Assembly (NCBI RefSeq): GCF_036492635.1
Contig: NZ_AP025306.1
Span: 551,058 to 615,057, forward strand
DNA from: Aureibacter tunicatorum
GTDB lineage: Bacteria > Bacteroidota > Bacteroidia > Cytophagales > Cyclobacteriaceae
Length of the DNA: 64,000 nt
Direction of reading: 5' to 3'
Notes under the pieces: model-generated
What the model was told of the DNA's origin: nothing
Seen by the model: only the letters and a program-made list of their open reading frames with translations
Database searches by the model: none
Program-made: the position numbers and the translations under genes
Shown: piece by piece, positions 9,757-18,677 of the stretch
Numbering within the stretch: the first letter of the stretch is position 1
Layout: each line of letters opens with the position of its first letter

Positions 9757-9758
9757 AT

Positions 9759-10787
9759 ATGTTGAATCATAAATCAATATTAATAACAGGAGGAACAGGA
9801 TCATTTGGTAAGAAATTTACCGAAATGATTTTAAGAGAATACCCTGAAGTAAAAAGAATTGTAATTTATTCTCGTGATGAGTTAAAGCAATTTGAGCTTA
9901 AGCAGAAATGGCCTCAAAGTGAATATCCTCAGTTAAGGTTTTTTATTGGAGATATTCGAGATAAAGAACGATTGACTAGAGCTTGTGAGGGAATTGATGT
10001 TATTATTCATGCAGCGGCCATTAAGCAAGTGGATACTGCAGAGTATAACCCAACTGAGTGTATTCGTACGAATGTTGATGGGGCCGAAAATGTTATCCAT
10101 GCTGCACTAGCATGTGATGTGAGTCGTATTGTGGCTTTGAGTACTGATAAGGCTTGTGCTCCTATTAATCTGTATGGATCAACTAAGTTGACTTCTGATA
10201 AATTATTTACGGCTGCCAATAATATCAAAGGCTCAAGAGATATTAAATTTTCAGTTGTAAGATATGGCAATGTAATGGGCTCTAGAGGTTCTGTAATTCC
10301 ATTTTTTATTAATAAAAGAGAAGAAGGAATATTACCAATTACCCATCCCGAGATGACTAGATTTAATATTTCATTGGAGGATGGTGTTCGTATGGTATTT
10401 TTCGCTATAGAAAATGCTCTTGGTGGAGAAATATTCGTACCTAAGATTCCTTCTTATAAAATATTGGATATTGCAAAAGCAGTTGCTCCAAATTGCGAAA
10501 CTAAGGTAGTTGGTATCAGACCTGGGGAGAAGCTTCATGAAGAGATGATTACTGAAACTGATGCTTTGAACACAATCGAATTAGGTAAATATTATGCGAT
10601 ATTGCCTTCTGTATCATTTACATATAAGAACGAAGATTATATTAAGCATCATAATGCTACTCCTGTTGAATTTGGATTTAGATATAATTCGGGAACAAAT
10701 ACAGAATGGGAAACTGTGGAGTCTTTGCGAGAGAAGATTTTAGAGTATGTGGATCCTAATTTTAAGGTTTTAGAAGAGACTCACTAG
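9759..10787 (+). CDS. pseB: UDP-N-acetylglucosamine 4,6-dehydratase (5-inverting)
   Basis: First step of CMP-pseudaminic acid synthesis: UDP-GlcNAc is dehydrated and inverted at C5. An extended short-chain dehydrogenase of 342 residues with the Rossmann motif GGTGSFG at 11-17, YSRDELKQ near 38-45 (typical of PseB/FlaA1), HAAAIKQVDTAEYNP near 87-101, STDKA near 128-132 and YGSTK near 139-143. IRPGEKLHEEM is near residue 250. It is followed three bases later by pseC, and the order pseB-pseC-pseF is standard for the pathway. Confidence 0.93.
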   Translation: MLNHKSILITGGTGSFGKKFTEMILREYPEVKRIVIYSRDELKQFELKQKWPQSEYPQLRFFIGDIRDKERLTRACEGIDVIIHAAAIKQVDTAEYNPTECIRTNVDGAENVIHAALACDVSRIVALSTDKACAPINLYGSTKLTSDKLFTAANNIKGSRDIKFSVVRYGNVMGSRGSVIPFFINKREEGILPITHPEMTRFNISLEDGVRMVFFAIENALGGEIFVPKIPSYKILDIAKAVAPNCETKVVGIRPGEKLHEEMITETDALNTIELGKYYAILPSVSFTYKNEDYIKHHNATPVEFGFRYNSGTNTEWETVESLREKILEYVDPNFKVLEETH

Positions 10788-10790
10788 ATT

Positions 10791-11945
10791 ATGGGAAATG
10801 TGATACCTTATGGCAGACAAGATATCAATGATCAAGATATTACTGCTGTTGTTGATACACTAAAGTCTGATTTTTTGACACAAGGGCCTAAAATTGCTGA
10901 GTTTGAAAATGCTTTTGCTCACTATACAGGGGCTAAATATGCAGTAGTTTTATCTAATGGTACGGCTGCTTTGCATCTCGCGGCTTTAGCTTTAAGAGTC
11001 AAAGAAGGTGATAAAGTAATTACATCGCCCATTACATTTGCCGCTTCAGCAAATGGCTTTAGATACTGTGGTGCTGAACTTTATTTTGTGGATATTGATC
11101 CTCGCACTTATAATTTGGATATTAATAAGCTGAGGTCATTATTGGAGTCTCATCCTAAGGGAACATTTAAAGGAGTAATTCCCGTTGATTTTGCAGGATA
11201 TCCGGTTGATTTGGAGGAGTTTTGTAAGCTTGCAGATGAGTATAATCTGTTCTTAGTGGAAGATGCTTGTCATGCTCCTGGGGGATATTTTAAGAATTCA
11301 AAAGGAGAACAGGTCAACTGTGGAAATGGTCAGTATGCAGACATATCTGTGTTTTCTTTTCATCCTGTAAAGCATATTGCTGCAGGAGAAGGGGGGATGA
11401 TTACGACCAATAATAAGGAGCTATATGATGAATTGATACTACTACGTACACATGGAATTACTAAGTCAGAAGATTTACTGACTGAAAATCATGGAGGTTG
11501 GTATTATGAAATGCATAATCTGGGCTATAATTATAGAATTACTGATTTTCAAGCAGCTTTGGGTATTAGCCAATTAAGCAGAGCTGACAAGGGTGTTGAA
11601 AGAAGACTAGAAATAGCCGAAAAATATACTCAGGCATTTGAAGGAACTAAAGTTAAAACTCCTTTTGTGGAGAGTTCTGTACAGCATGCTCATCACCTTT
11701 ATGTGATCCAAGTTGAAGACCGTAAAGGTTTGTATGACTATCTGCGAGAAAATAAAATTTTGGCTCAGGTGCATTATATTCCGATTCACTTGATGCCATA
11801 TTATAAAAACCTAGGCTGGAAAGAGGGAGATTGTCCGATAGCTGAGGCTTATTATGAGCATTGTTTGAGTCTGCCAATGTTCCCTACATTGACTGTTGAG
11901 GAACAAGATTTTGTGATTGAAAAGGTATTAGAATTTGTCAAATGA
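10791..11945 (+). CDS. pseC: UDP-4-amino-4,6-dideoxy-N-acetyl-beta-L-altrosamine transaminase
   Basis: Second step of pseudaminic acid synthesis: PLP-dependent transfer of an amino group to C4. The 384-residue DegT/DnrJ/EryC1 fold shows IPYGRQDI at the start, NGTAALHLA near residue 56, VEDACHAPGG near 155-164 and the PLP lysine in FSFHPVKHIAAGEGG near 183-197. The last codons overlap the pseF start by four bases (ATGA), indicating translational coupling. Confidence 0.93.
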   Translation: MGNVIPYGRQDINDQDITAVVDTLKSDFLTQGPKIAEFENAFAHYTGAKYAVVLSNGTAALHLAALALRVKEGDKVITSPITFAASANGFRYCGAELYFVDIDPRTYNLDINKLRSLLESHPKGTFKGVIPVDFAGYPVDLEEFCKLADEYNLFLVEDACHAPGGYFKNSKGEQVNCGNGQYADISVFSFHPVKHIAAGEGGMITTNNKELYDELILLRTHGITKSEDLLTENHGGWYYEMHNLGYNYRITDFQAALGISQLSRADKGVERRLEIAEKYTQAFEGTKVKTPFVESSVQHAHHLYVIQVEDRKGLYDYLRENKILAQVHYIPIHLMPYYKNLGWKEGDCPIAEAYYEHCLSLPMFPTLTVEEQDFVIEKVLEFVK

Positions 11946-12652
11946 TGAAAAGAATAGCGATTATACCAGCAAGAGGGGGAAGTAAGCGAATACCTCGAAA
12001 AAATATAAAAGAGTTTCTAGGTAAACCTATTATTGCTTATTCAATAGAGGCTGCTTTAGAATCAGAGCTATTTGATGAGGTTATGGTATCTACTGATGAT
12101 GATGAAATTGCGAATGTTGCTAGGGCATATGGTGCTTCGATTCCTTTTATTAGATCTAAGTCAGCTTCAGATGACTTTGCAACTTTAGCAGATGTGGCAA
12201 AAGAAGTCTTAAGTCAATATAATGATAATGGAGAATATTTTGATTGGGCTTGTTGTATTTTACCTACTGCACCTTTTGTTTCAGGGGATAAATTAATTAG
12301 ATCATTTTCTATATTATTTGATATAAGTGCAGATTCTTTGATTTGTGTGAAAAAGAATTCGTACCCTATTCAAAGATCTCTAATTGAATCCAATGGATTC
12401 ATTGAATTAATGTTTCCTGAAAATAGTAAAGAAAGGAGCCAAGATTTAGAGGAAACATATCAGGACGCAGGACAATTTTATTGGGTTAAAACGAATATTT
12501 TCCTAGAAAAAGGGAATAGACTTTCTTGTGGAAATACTGGGAAATTTGTTTTACCTGAAATGGAAGTTCAAGATATAGATAATTATCAAGACTGGGAGTT
12601 AGCAGAGTTGAAATTTAAAGTTTTAAGCAGGAGGGTAGTTTCTTATGATTGA
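11942..12652 (+). CDS. pseF: Pseudaminic acid cytidylyltransferase
   Basis: Activates pseudaminic acid to CMP-Pse. The 236 residues are the normal length. The nucleotide-binding start is IIPARGGSKRIPRKNIKEF (about 6-24), followed by KPIIAYSIEAAL and STDDDEIA; the QDAGQFYW motif near 178-185 is typical of PseF. It overlaps pseC by four bases and the following ATP-grasp gene by eight. Confidence 0.93.
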   Translation: MMKRIAIIPARGGSKRIPRKNIKEFLGKPIIAYSIEAALESELFDEVMVSTDDDEIANVARAYGASIPFIRSKSASDDFATLADVAKEVLSQYNDNGEYFDWACCILPTAPFVSGDKLIRSFSILFDISADSLICVKKNSYPIQRSLIESNGFIELMFPENSKERSQDLEETYQDAGQFYWVKTNIFLEKGNRLSCGNTGKFVLPEMEVQDIDNYQDWELAELKFKVLSRRVVSYD

Positions 12653-13853
12653 TATTTCAGGTAAGAGAATTTTAATAGTAGGTGCTGGTTTTGGTCAATT
12701 ACCACTAATTGAAAAATCATTGGAGTTAGATCTTGATATAATTGTTATTGATAAAAACCCTAATGCTATAGGAATGAAAATGGTTGAAAAATCATTTCCA
12801 ATTGATATTATTGATGTTGATGCCGTTAAAAATTTAGCAGAAGAGTATCAGATCGATGGAATAGTAACGATGCAAACAGATTTGCCTATCCCTACAATAG
12901 GTGCCGTTAATGATTTTTTGAAATTAAATGGAGTTACTTATGACACTGCAATAAGATGTAGTCATAAGATGGAAACAAGAAAAGCTTTAAAACAAAAGGG
13001 GGTAGATCAACCAAATTTTGAAATAGTAGAATCTGAACATGAAACAATGATTTCTGCTAAGAAAATAGGTTTACCTGTTATAGTAAAGGCTGTAGATAGT
13101 TCAGGGAGTAGGGGGATTACTAAAGTTAGTTCTTTTGATAAAATATCAGAAGCCTATAAAGAAGCTAAAAAATATACTAGATTAGATGTTGTTCTTGTTG
13201 AAGAGTTTATAGATGGTATTGAAGTTGGAGCTCAGGCTTTTTCTGAGGGAGGTGAATGTAAACTTGTTTTAGTACATAATGACACTCTTGCTGATGGGGA
13301 ATTTATGGTTCCAACAGGACATTCTTTTCCTTCTTCTTTAGATTCAGAGCAGGAAAACAATGCAATTGATACAGTGAAAAAATGTGTAGAAGCACTAGGC
13401 ATAAATGAAGGGCCTTCCAATATTGATCTTATTATAAATAAAAATGGGGAAGCTAAAATTATTGAAGTTGGAGCAAGAGTTGGAGCTACTTGTTTGCCCG
13501 AATTAGTGTATAATTTTACAGGTATAGATTGGGTTGAAAATACAATATTAAATGCTTTGGGTGAAAAAGTAAATGTTTTTCCTATAAAGAAACAAGCCTG
13601 TGCAGCGGTGATTTTAGAATCGTTAGAGGATGGGATTGTTGAGGATATTTTAATTCCTGAAACCATTAATGAGAATATAAATCTACTAGAACTTGAAGTA
13701 ACGGTTAAAAAAGGGGATAAAGTTTCAAAGTTAAGAAAAGGTACTGATCGAATAGGAAAAGTTGTGTGTGTAGAATCAACTTACGAGAAAGCAGAGTTAT
13801 TAGCGGAATCTATTAAAAAAGAAGTTCAAATAAAATGCTTGAAACAGGTTTAA
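12645..13853 (+). CDS. ATP-grasp ligase embedded in the pseudaminic acid genes
   Basis: A 402-residue protein with an N-terminal Rossmann-like preATP-grasp part (RILIVGAGFGQLPLIE at 8-23) and an ATP-grasp core like carbamoyl-phosphate synthase or biotin carboxylase: PVIVKAVDSSGSRGI near 144-158, VEEFIDGIEVGAQAF near 185-199, IEVGARVGAT near 275-284. ATP-grasp enzymes join a carboxylate to an amine or thiol. Its gene overlaps pseF and pseG (8 and 19 bases), so it is made with the pathway and could add an amino-acyl or other acyl group to the pseudaminic acid amine; that role is inferred from position only. Confidence 0.8.
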   Translation: MIDISGKRILIVGAGFGQLPLIEKSLELDLDIIVIDKNPNAIGMKMVEKSFPIDIIDVDAVKNLAEEYQIDGIVTMQTDLPIPTIGAVNDFLKLNGVTYDTAIRCSHKMETRKALKQKGVDQPNFEIVESEHETMISAKKIGLPVIVKAVDSSGSRGITKVSSFDKISEAYKEAKKYTRLDVVLVEEFIDGIEVGAQAFSEGGECKLVLVHNDTLADGEFMVPTGHSFPSSLDSEQENNAIDTVKKCVEALGINEGPSNIDLIINKNGEAKIIEVGARVGATCLPELVYNFTGIDWVENTILNALGEKVNVFPIKKQACAAVILESLEDGIVEDILIPETINENINLLELEVTVKKGDKVSKLRKGTDRIGKVVCVESTYEKAELLAESIKKEVQIKCLKQV

Positions 13854-14881
13854 GGATAGCGATTTTAGTAGAAGGAGATTCCTCGATAGGTTTGGGGCAT
13901 TTATACCGATCATTTGTATTAGCTGAAGGATTAAAAGATAAGGGGCATAATGTGACATTTTTCACACCTGATAATAGCTTTACAAAATCTTTTTTTTTGA
14001 AACGAGACATTGCTTATTCTTTACTAGACACTGATAATTTTGATTATTTAAATAAATCCAATCAGGAAAGGCTATTATCTGAATTTGATAAATATGATAT
14101 TTTAATTATTGACTTGATTGAAGATAGGTATAGGGAATTTAGGTTTCTAAGGGAAGTTAAAAATTTAAATATTGTAACAATGACATTATTTGAATTTGAT
14201 CAGTTTGGCAGGTATGAAGATTTGACCTTTTATCCTTTTTATAAGGAGTTGCCTTACCAAAAGATTATTAAGGGTGATGAGTCTGAGCTTTTAGTATATT
14301 CAGGGTGTGATTATATGTTTTTTAATCGGCAATTAATTAATCAATATAACAAACGAATTGCTCAGAAACAGAAGAACTGTGTAAATATATTATTAACAAT
14401 GGGAGGTAGTGATCCTGAGAATTTTACAGAAAAAGTATTAATTTCTTTAACTACTATATCCAAAGAAATACATGTAGATGTTGTATGTGGAAGTGCTAAT
14501 TTAAACAAGGAAAAAATCAAGAATATTATACCTAGATTACCTTATAGTACTGAATATCATGAAGATATTGATTATTTGCCTAGTTTAATGTCTAAATCAA
14601 GTTTGGCTATTATTAATGGAGGAAATACGCGGTATGAATTATCTCTTTTAGAAGTACCTTCTATTATGATTTCGTTACATGATATGCAAAAAAATATAAA
14701 TGATGACTTTGCTGAAATTACAGGTAACCTAAGCATTGGTATTGGGACGAGGCTTTCGGATAATTTTATTGGAGCAGAAATAGAAAAATATTTAGATACG
14801 ATTTGTAAAGCTGAAATACAAGGCCTGTTTGATTCTCAAGGTTTGAATAGAATCTTAAGCTTGATTTTAAAAGCGAAATAG
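13835..14881 (+). CDS. pseG: UDP-2,4-diacetamido-2,4,6-trideoxy-beta-L-altropyranose hydrolase
   Basis: Removes UDP to release the hexose that PseI condenses with phosphoenolpyruvate. The fold is GT-B-like, 348 residues. Motifs seen: GLGHLYRSFVLAEGL near 20-34 (the GxGHxxR block with the catalytic His), LTMGGSDPEN near 187-196, and INGGNTRYELSLLEVP near 263-278. The start overlaps the ATP-grasp gene by 19 bases. Some PseG proteins carry a C-terminal acetyltransferase; this one does not, and a separate acyltransferase gene follows two bases later. Confidence 0.88.
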   Translation: MLETGLRIAILVEGDSSIGLGHLYRSFVLAEGLKDKGHNVTFFTPDNSFTKSFFLKRDIAYSLLDTDNFDYLNKSNQERLLSEFDKYDILIIDLIEDRYREFRFLREVKNLNIVTMTLFEFDQFGRYEDLTFYPFYKELPYQKIIKGDESELLVYSGCDYMFFNRQLINQYNKRIAQKQKNCVNILLTMGGSDPENFTEKVLISLTTISKEIHVDVVCGSANLNKEKIKNIIPRLPYSTEYHEDIDYLPSLMSKSSLAIINGGNTRYELSLLEVPSIMISLHDMQKNINDDFAEITGNLSIGIGTRLSDNFIGAEIEKYLDTICKAEIQGLFDSQGLNRILSLILKAK

Positions 14882-14883
14882 AT

Positions 14884-15426
14884 ATGAAAAAAATGACGAA
14901 ATATGCTCGCCTTTATATGAAGTTCAGAAATTTCTTTATTCCTGATGGTCCTCATGGAGATAGAGCTAGAGGTAAATTATACGAACCCTATTTGAAAAGC
15001 TATGGGGAAAATTTCAAAGTTGCATCAAATGCATTTATTTTTAACCCTAATGGACTTTCTGTTGGTAACCATGTTTATATTGGTTTTGGTTCATATTTAG
15101 GGCAAGGAGAAATTAATTTACATGATGAAGTTTTAATAGGAAACTTTGTGTCATTGACAGCAAGTAATCATTTAAGAAAAGGAAATTCATTTCGATTTGG
15201 AGGATTTAGAGCTGAACCAATTTATATTGGGGCAGGCTCCTGGATTGCTGCTCAATCTTCAATTACTGCGGGAGTTTATTTAGGAAATCAGTGTTTAGTG
15301 GCTGCCGGAAGTGTAGTAACTAAAAGCTTTTCTGAAAATACGGTTATAGGAGGTATTCCAGCCAAAGAAATAAGAAAAATAGATGAAGAATATTTATTAA
15401 ATAAAAAAATAGATGAAGTTAGGTAG
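14884..15426 (+). CDS. Hexapeptide-repeat (left-handed beta-helix) acyltransferase
   Basis: A 180-residue LbH acyltransferase: the hexapeptide-type repeats run from about residue 45 to 165 (VGNHVYIGFGSYLG; VLIGNFVSL; IYIGAGSWIAAQSSI; VYLGNQCLVAAGSVV; NTVIGGIPAKEI), the usual end of maltose/serine acetyltransferase-like enzymes. It sits between pseG and pseI with a 14-base overlap into pseI. The pathway needs an N-acetyltransferase (PseH, normally a GNAT protein) that I do not find in the locus, so this enzyme may take that role or may O-acetylate the sugar. Confidence 0.85.
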   Translation: MKKMTKYARLYMKFRNFFIPDGPHGDRARGKLYEPYLKSYGENFKVASNAFIFNPNGLSVGNHVYIGFGSYLGQGEINLHDEVLIGNFVSLTASNHLRKGNSFRFGGFRAEPIYIGAGSWIAAQSSITAGVYLGNQCLVAAGSVVTKSFSENTVIGGIPAKEIRKIDEEYLLNKKIDEVR

Positions 15427-16456
15427 TAAACAATTAGACTCGTCATTTATCATTGCTGAACTATCGGCAAACCATAATAATGATTTCGAATTAGCGAAAG
15501 AGACGATTTATGCTATGAAGGAATCTGGTGCAGATTGTGTGAAACTACAAACTTATACAGCTGATTCTTTAAGTTTAAATGCTGACACCAAGTATTTTGA
15601 ACCAAGAAAAGAAGGCTTATGGAAAGGGTATCGACCATATGATTTATACCAAGAAGCTTCTATGCCTTGGGAGTGGCAACCTAAGCTGATAGAGCTAGCT
15701 GAAAGTTTGGAAATGGTTTGTTTTTCATCTCCCTTTGATTTTAAAGCTGTTGATTTTTTGGAAGAATTGAATACCCCAGCTTATAAAATAGCTTCATTTG
15801 AAATACAGGATATTCCTTTAATTAGATATGTGGCATCCAAAGGCAAGCCAGTAATAATGTCTACAGGGATTGCTACACAGGAAGATATTGAGCTAGCTGT
15901 TAAAACATGTAGAGAGCAAGGTAATGATCAAATTGCATTGTTGAAGTGTACATCGGCATATCCAACCCCTTTTAATGAAATTAACCTTAACGTTATCCCT
16001 GATATGAAAGATAGGTTTGGAGTCGAAGTTATAGGTCTCTCGGATCATACGATGGGAAGTACTGTACCTTTGGGCGCCGTTGCTATAGGAGCCAGGATTA
16101 TCGAAAAGCACTTTGTTTTGGATCGTTCTAACGGAGGTGTGGATGCCTCATTTTCAATGGAACCCCAAGAATTTAAGCATATGGTTGATTCGGTACGAGA
16201 TTTAGAAAAAGCACTAGGTACTGTTACATATGATTTAACAGAGAAAGCACTTGATAGTAGAACAAGAGGTAGATCTTTGTTTATTGTCGAAGATTTAAAA
16301 GCAGGAGAAGTTTTAACTGAAAAAAATATAAAATCAGTTAGACCTGGAGCTGGGTTGCATCCTAAATATTATGATGAAGTTTTGGGGAAATCTATTAAAA
16401 AAGATGTTGCTAAAGGAACTCCCCTAAACGATAATTTGATATATGAAAATACTTAA
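15413..16456 (+). CDS. pseI: Pseudaminic acid synthase
   Basis: Condenses 2,4-diacetamido-2,4,6-trideoxyaltrose with phosphoenolpyruvate. The 347 residues contain the NeuB barrel (IIAELSANHNNDFELAKETI near 14-33; VKLQTYTADSLSL; KPVIMSTGIA near 145-154; LLKCTSAYP; GLSDHTMG near 207-214; IIEKHFVLDRSNGGVD near 228-243) and a C-terminal antifreeze-like SAF domain (RSLFIVEDLKAGEVLTEKN near 284-302; RPGAGLHPKY). The GGVDASFS segment fits PseI rather than NeuB or LegI. Confidence 0.93.
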   Translation: MKLGSKQLDSSFIIAELSANHNNDFELAKETIYAMKESGADCVKLQTYTADSLSLNADTKYFEPRKEGLWKGYRPYDLYQEASMPWEWQPKLIELAESLEMVCFSSPFDFKAVDFLEELNTPAYKIASFEIQDIPLIRYVASKGKPVIMSTGIATQEDIELAVKTCREQGNDQIALLKCTSAYPTPFNEINLNVIPDMKDRFGVEVIGLSDHTMGSTVPLGAVAIGARIIEKHFVLDRSNGGVDASFSMEPQEFKHMVDSVRDLEKALGTVTYDLTEKALDSRTRGRSLFIVEDLKAGEVLTEKNIKSVRPGAGLHPKYYDEVLGKSIKKDVAKGTPLNDNLIYENT

Positions 16457-16458
16457 TT

Positions 16459-17652
16459 ATGAGAAAAGTTGATATCGTATATATGGGGAAGGTTTCGGCA
16501 AAAAATGGAGTTTCTTCAATTATTAGATCTTACTTAGATAATATAAGTTTATTTAAGAACAGTGGTATTGATTTAAATATTTATGGGCTTGAAGATAGTA
16601 TTAGTGACGATAATATTGTTGAAAGAACGAATAAAAAAAGATCGTTAAGATCTATTTTTTTGAGATATACTAAAAATAATTACATTTTGAGTGTTGTTTT
16701 TGTGTTAAGAGCATATTTTTATAATGCTTATAAATCAGTAAATAAATACTTGATAGAAGATAAAATTGGGGATGTTATTTTTTTTCAAGATTTATTTAGT
16801 TGTTATTTTTATCTGAAATTAAGGAAGAAAAGCAATGTGAAAATAGTGCTTGTACTTCATAATAATGGAGAAGCTTTCAAAATGGTATATGACTATTTTC
16901 CTGCACTTAAAAATTCATTATTCAGTACATGGTTAGAAAAGCTTTCAGATCTTTGTTTTGAAAAAGTCGATAAAATTGGTTTTGTTTCAAATTTTTCAAT
17001 GAATAATTTTAATTTATTGTCAAAACAAAAGTATAAAAAGAAGTTGTTTTTTGTACATAATGGAGTTGTTGATGATAAGAATGATTTTTTTCAAGAAAAA
17101 AAAGTAAATTCAACTAATTTGACTTTAGTTTGTGCAGCATCAGTCTCATATAGAAAAGGGCAAGATATTATTATACATTCTTTGAGTAATATGGATGTTG
17201 AAAAGGGTAGATTAAATATTTTATTTTTAGGAGATGGCCCTGAGCTAAATAAACTTAGGAAAGAAGTCGATAAGTTAGAACTTAATTCATTTATACAATT
17301 TGAGGGAAGTGTCGATAATGTTGATGATTATTTGAAAAATGCTGATGGCTTCATCTTAATGAGTAGAGATGAAGGTTTGCCAATGTGTATTATTGAAGCA
17401 ATGAGAGCTCACTTACCTATAATTTCGACCAATATTGCTGGAATACCAGAGCAAGTTTCAGATAGAAAAAATGGATATATAATTGAACCAAATAGTATTG
17501 CATTGAAAAATGTATTAGAAGAAATATTATTGGATGATGTCTCAGTAGAAAAATTTAGGATGATGGGAAAAAATTCTAGGAGAAAATTTGAACAAGAGTT
17601 TACATTATCAAAAATGATAGAAAGATATTCTGAGATATTAAATGCTGTTTAA
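16459..17652 (+). CDS. GT4-family glycosyltransferase
   Basis: A 397-residue GT-B enzyme. The C-terminal nucleotide-sugar half is clear: SYRKGQDIIIHSL near 231-243, ILFLGDGPELNKLRKE near 255-270, VDDYLKNADGFILMSRDEGLP near 288-308 (split by the usual spacing), then IIEAMRAHLPIISTNIAGIPE. The EGLP...E pattern is the GT4 EX7E motif. It probably transfers a sugar of the repeat unit on the cytoplasmic face. The next start follows its stop immediately. Confidence 0.85.
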   Translation: MRKVDIVYMGKVSAKNGVSSIIRSYLDNISLFKNSGIDLNIYGLEDSISDDNIVERTNKKRSLRSIFLRYTKNNYILSVVFVLRAYFYNAYKSVNKYLIEDKIGDVIFFQDLFSCYFYLKLRKKSNVKIVLVLHNNGEAFKMVYDYFPALKNSLFSTWLEKLSDLCFEKVDKIGFVSNFSMNNFNLLSKQKYKKKLFFVHNGVVDDKNDFFQEKKVNSTNLTLVCAASVSYRKGQDIIIHSLSNMDVEKGRLNILFLGDGPELNKLRKEVDKLELNSFIQFEGSVDNVDDYLKNADGFILMSRDEGLPMCIIEAMRAHLPIISTNIAGIPEQVSDRKNGYIIEPNSIALKNVLEEILLDDVSVEKFRMMGKNSRRKFEQEFTLSKMIERYSEILNAV

Positions 17653-18675
17653 ATGAAAACCTATTTATTAGATTTAGTCTTTCGAATTAATTTTATTAAT
17701 ATAATATTTTATTATTTTTTCAGAATAATGAATTATAAACATAGAAATGAATCTGAAAAAAGAAAATCGTATTCAATTTTTAATTTTAATAAATTAATTG
17801 AAGATATCCCATTTTATCCAGATGAATATTTAATTGATAATAATTTGTATGGTATAGGCTATTCACTAAAAAGATATATGGAACTTGAGACTCCATTAGA
17901 TGCCTATATAGAACATGGATTATTTTTTGGTTCATTGGTTAAAAAAAATTCAATTGAAAATCATTCTAAAAGAATTATAACTTTAAGTAATATAAGGAAT
18001 AAGCATATTAGGAGAGTTGCTCCTAATATTGATGTCATAACTTTAGGGCCTTATATTCATTACGCGGATGAACTTATTGATAATTTAACCTTCATTAATC
18101 TTAAAAATGAATTTGGAAAGATTCTTCTTGTTTTTCCAAGTCATTCGACGAAAGATATTAAAGCTCAATATGCAGGAAATAAATTTATTAATGAGATAGA
18201 GAAAATATCTGAGAGTTTTGATTCTGTTTTTATTTGTTTATATTATTTAGATGCTCGTAATGTTGAATTAGTGAATTCATATAAGGAGAAGGGGTTTTAT
18301 ATTGTTACGGCTGGACATTATTATGATAAGTATTTTTTGTCAAGATTAAAATCACTAATATTATTGTCTGATTACACTATGTCAAATAAAGTAGGTACTC
18401 ATGTTGGTTATTGCGTATTATTAAATAGACCACACTACATTTTTGATCAACCAACAAATTATGAAAAGATTGGAATAAATGCTGACAAGGAAATTGACCA
18501 GCGAAATAATAATGATAAGACAACATCCAAATTAGAACAAAGTGAAGTAGTTCATGCTTTTAGTCAATTTTCGGATGATATAACATCTACTCAAAAGGAT
18601 ATAGTGGATAAATATTGGGGAATGAATTCAATTAAAAACAAAGAAGAGTTACTAGGTATTATTAAAAATCTTTAA
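17653..18675 (+). CDS. Unrecognised polysaccharide-locus protein, possibly a GT-B glycosyltransferase
   Basis: A 340-residue soluble protein whose N-terminal 25 residues are hydrophobic. The middle has alternating strand and helix stretches (IDVITLGPYIHYADEL near 122-137; ILLVFPSHSTKDI near 155-167; VFICLYYLDARNVEL near 193-207; FYIVTAGHYYDKYFLSRLKSLILLSDY, broken here, near 217-243) and a segment NKVGTHVGYCVLLNRPHYIF near 246-265 that looks like the acceptor/donor-cleft part of GT-B enzymes such as polysialyltransferase-like proteins. I cannot place it in a named family. It is tightly packed between a GT4 and the polymerase, so a transferase role is the simplest reading. Confidence 0.6.
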   Translation: MKTYLLDLVFRINFINIIFYYFFRIMNYKHRNESEKRKSYSIFNFNKLIEDIPFYPDEYLIDNNLYGIGYSLKRYMELETPLDAYIEHGLFFGSLVKKNSIENHSKRIITLSNIRNKHIRRVAPNIDVITLGPYIHYADELIDNLTFINLKNEFGKILLVFPSHSTKDIKAQYAGNKFINEIEKISESFDSVFICLYYLDARNVELVNSYKEKGFYIVTAGHYYDKYFLSRLKSLILLSDYTMSNKVGTHVGYCVLLNRPHYIFDQPTNYEKIGINADKEIDQRNNNDKTTSKLEQSEVVHAFSQFSDDITSTQKDIVDKYWGMNSIKNKEELLGIIKNL

Positions 18676-18677
18676 TT

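Noticed and set aside
13232..13666. 144-codon minus-strand frame inside the ATP-grasp gene
   Set aside because: Antisense shadow; the plus-strand frame has clear ATP-grasp motifs.
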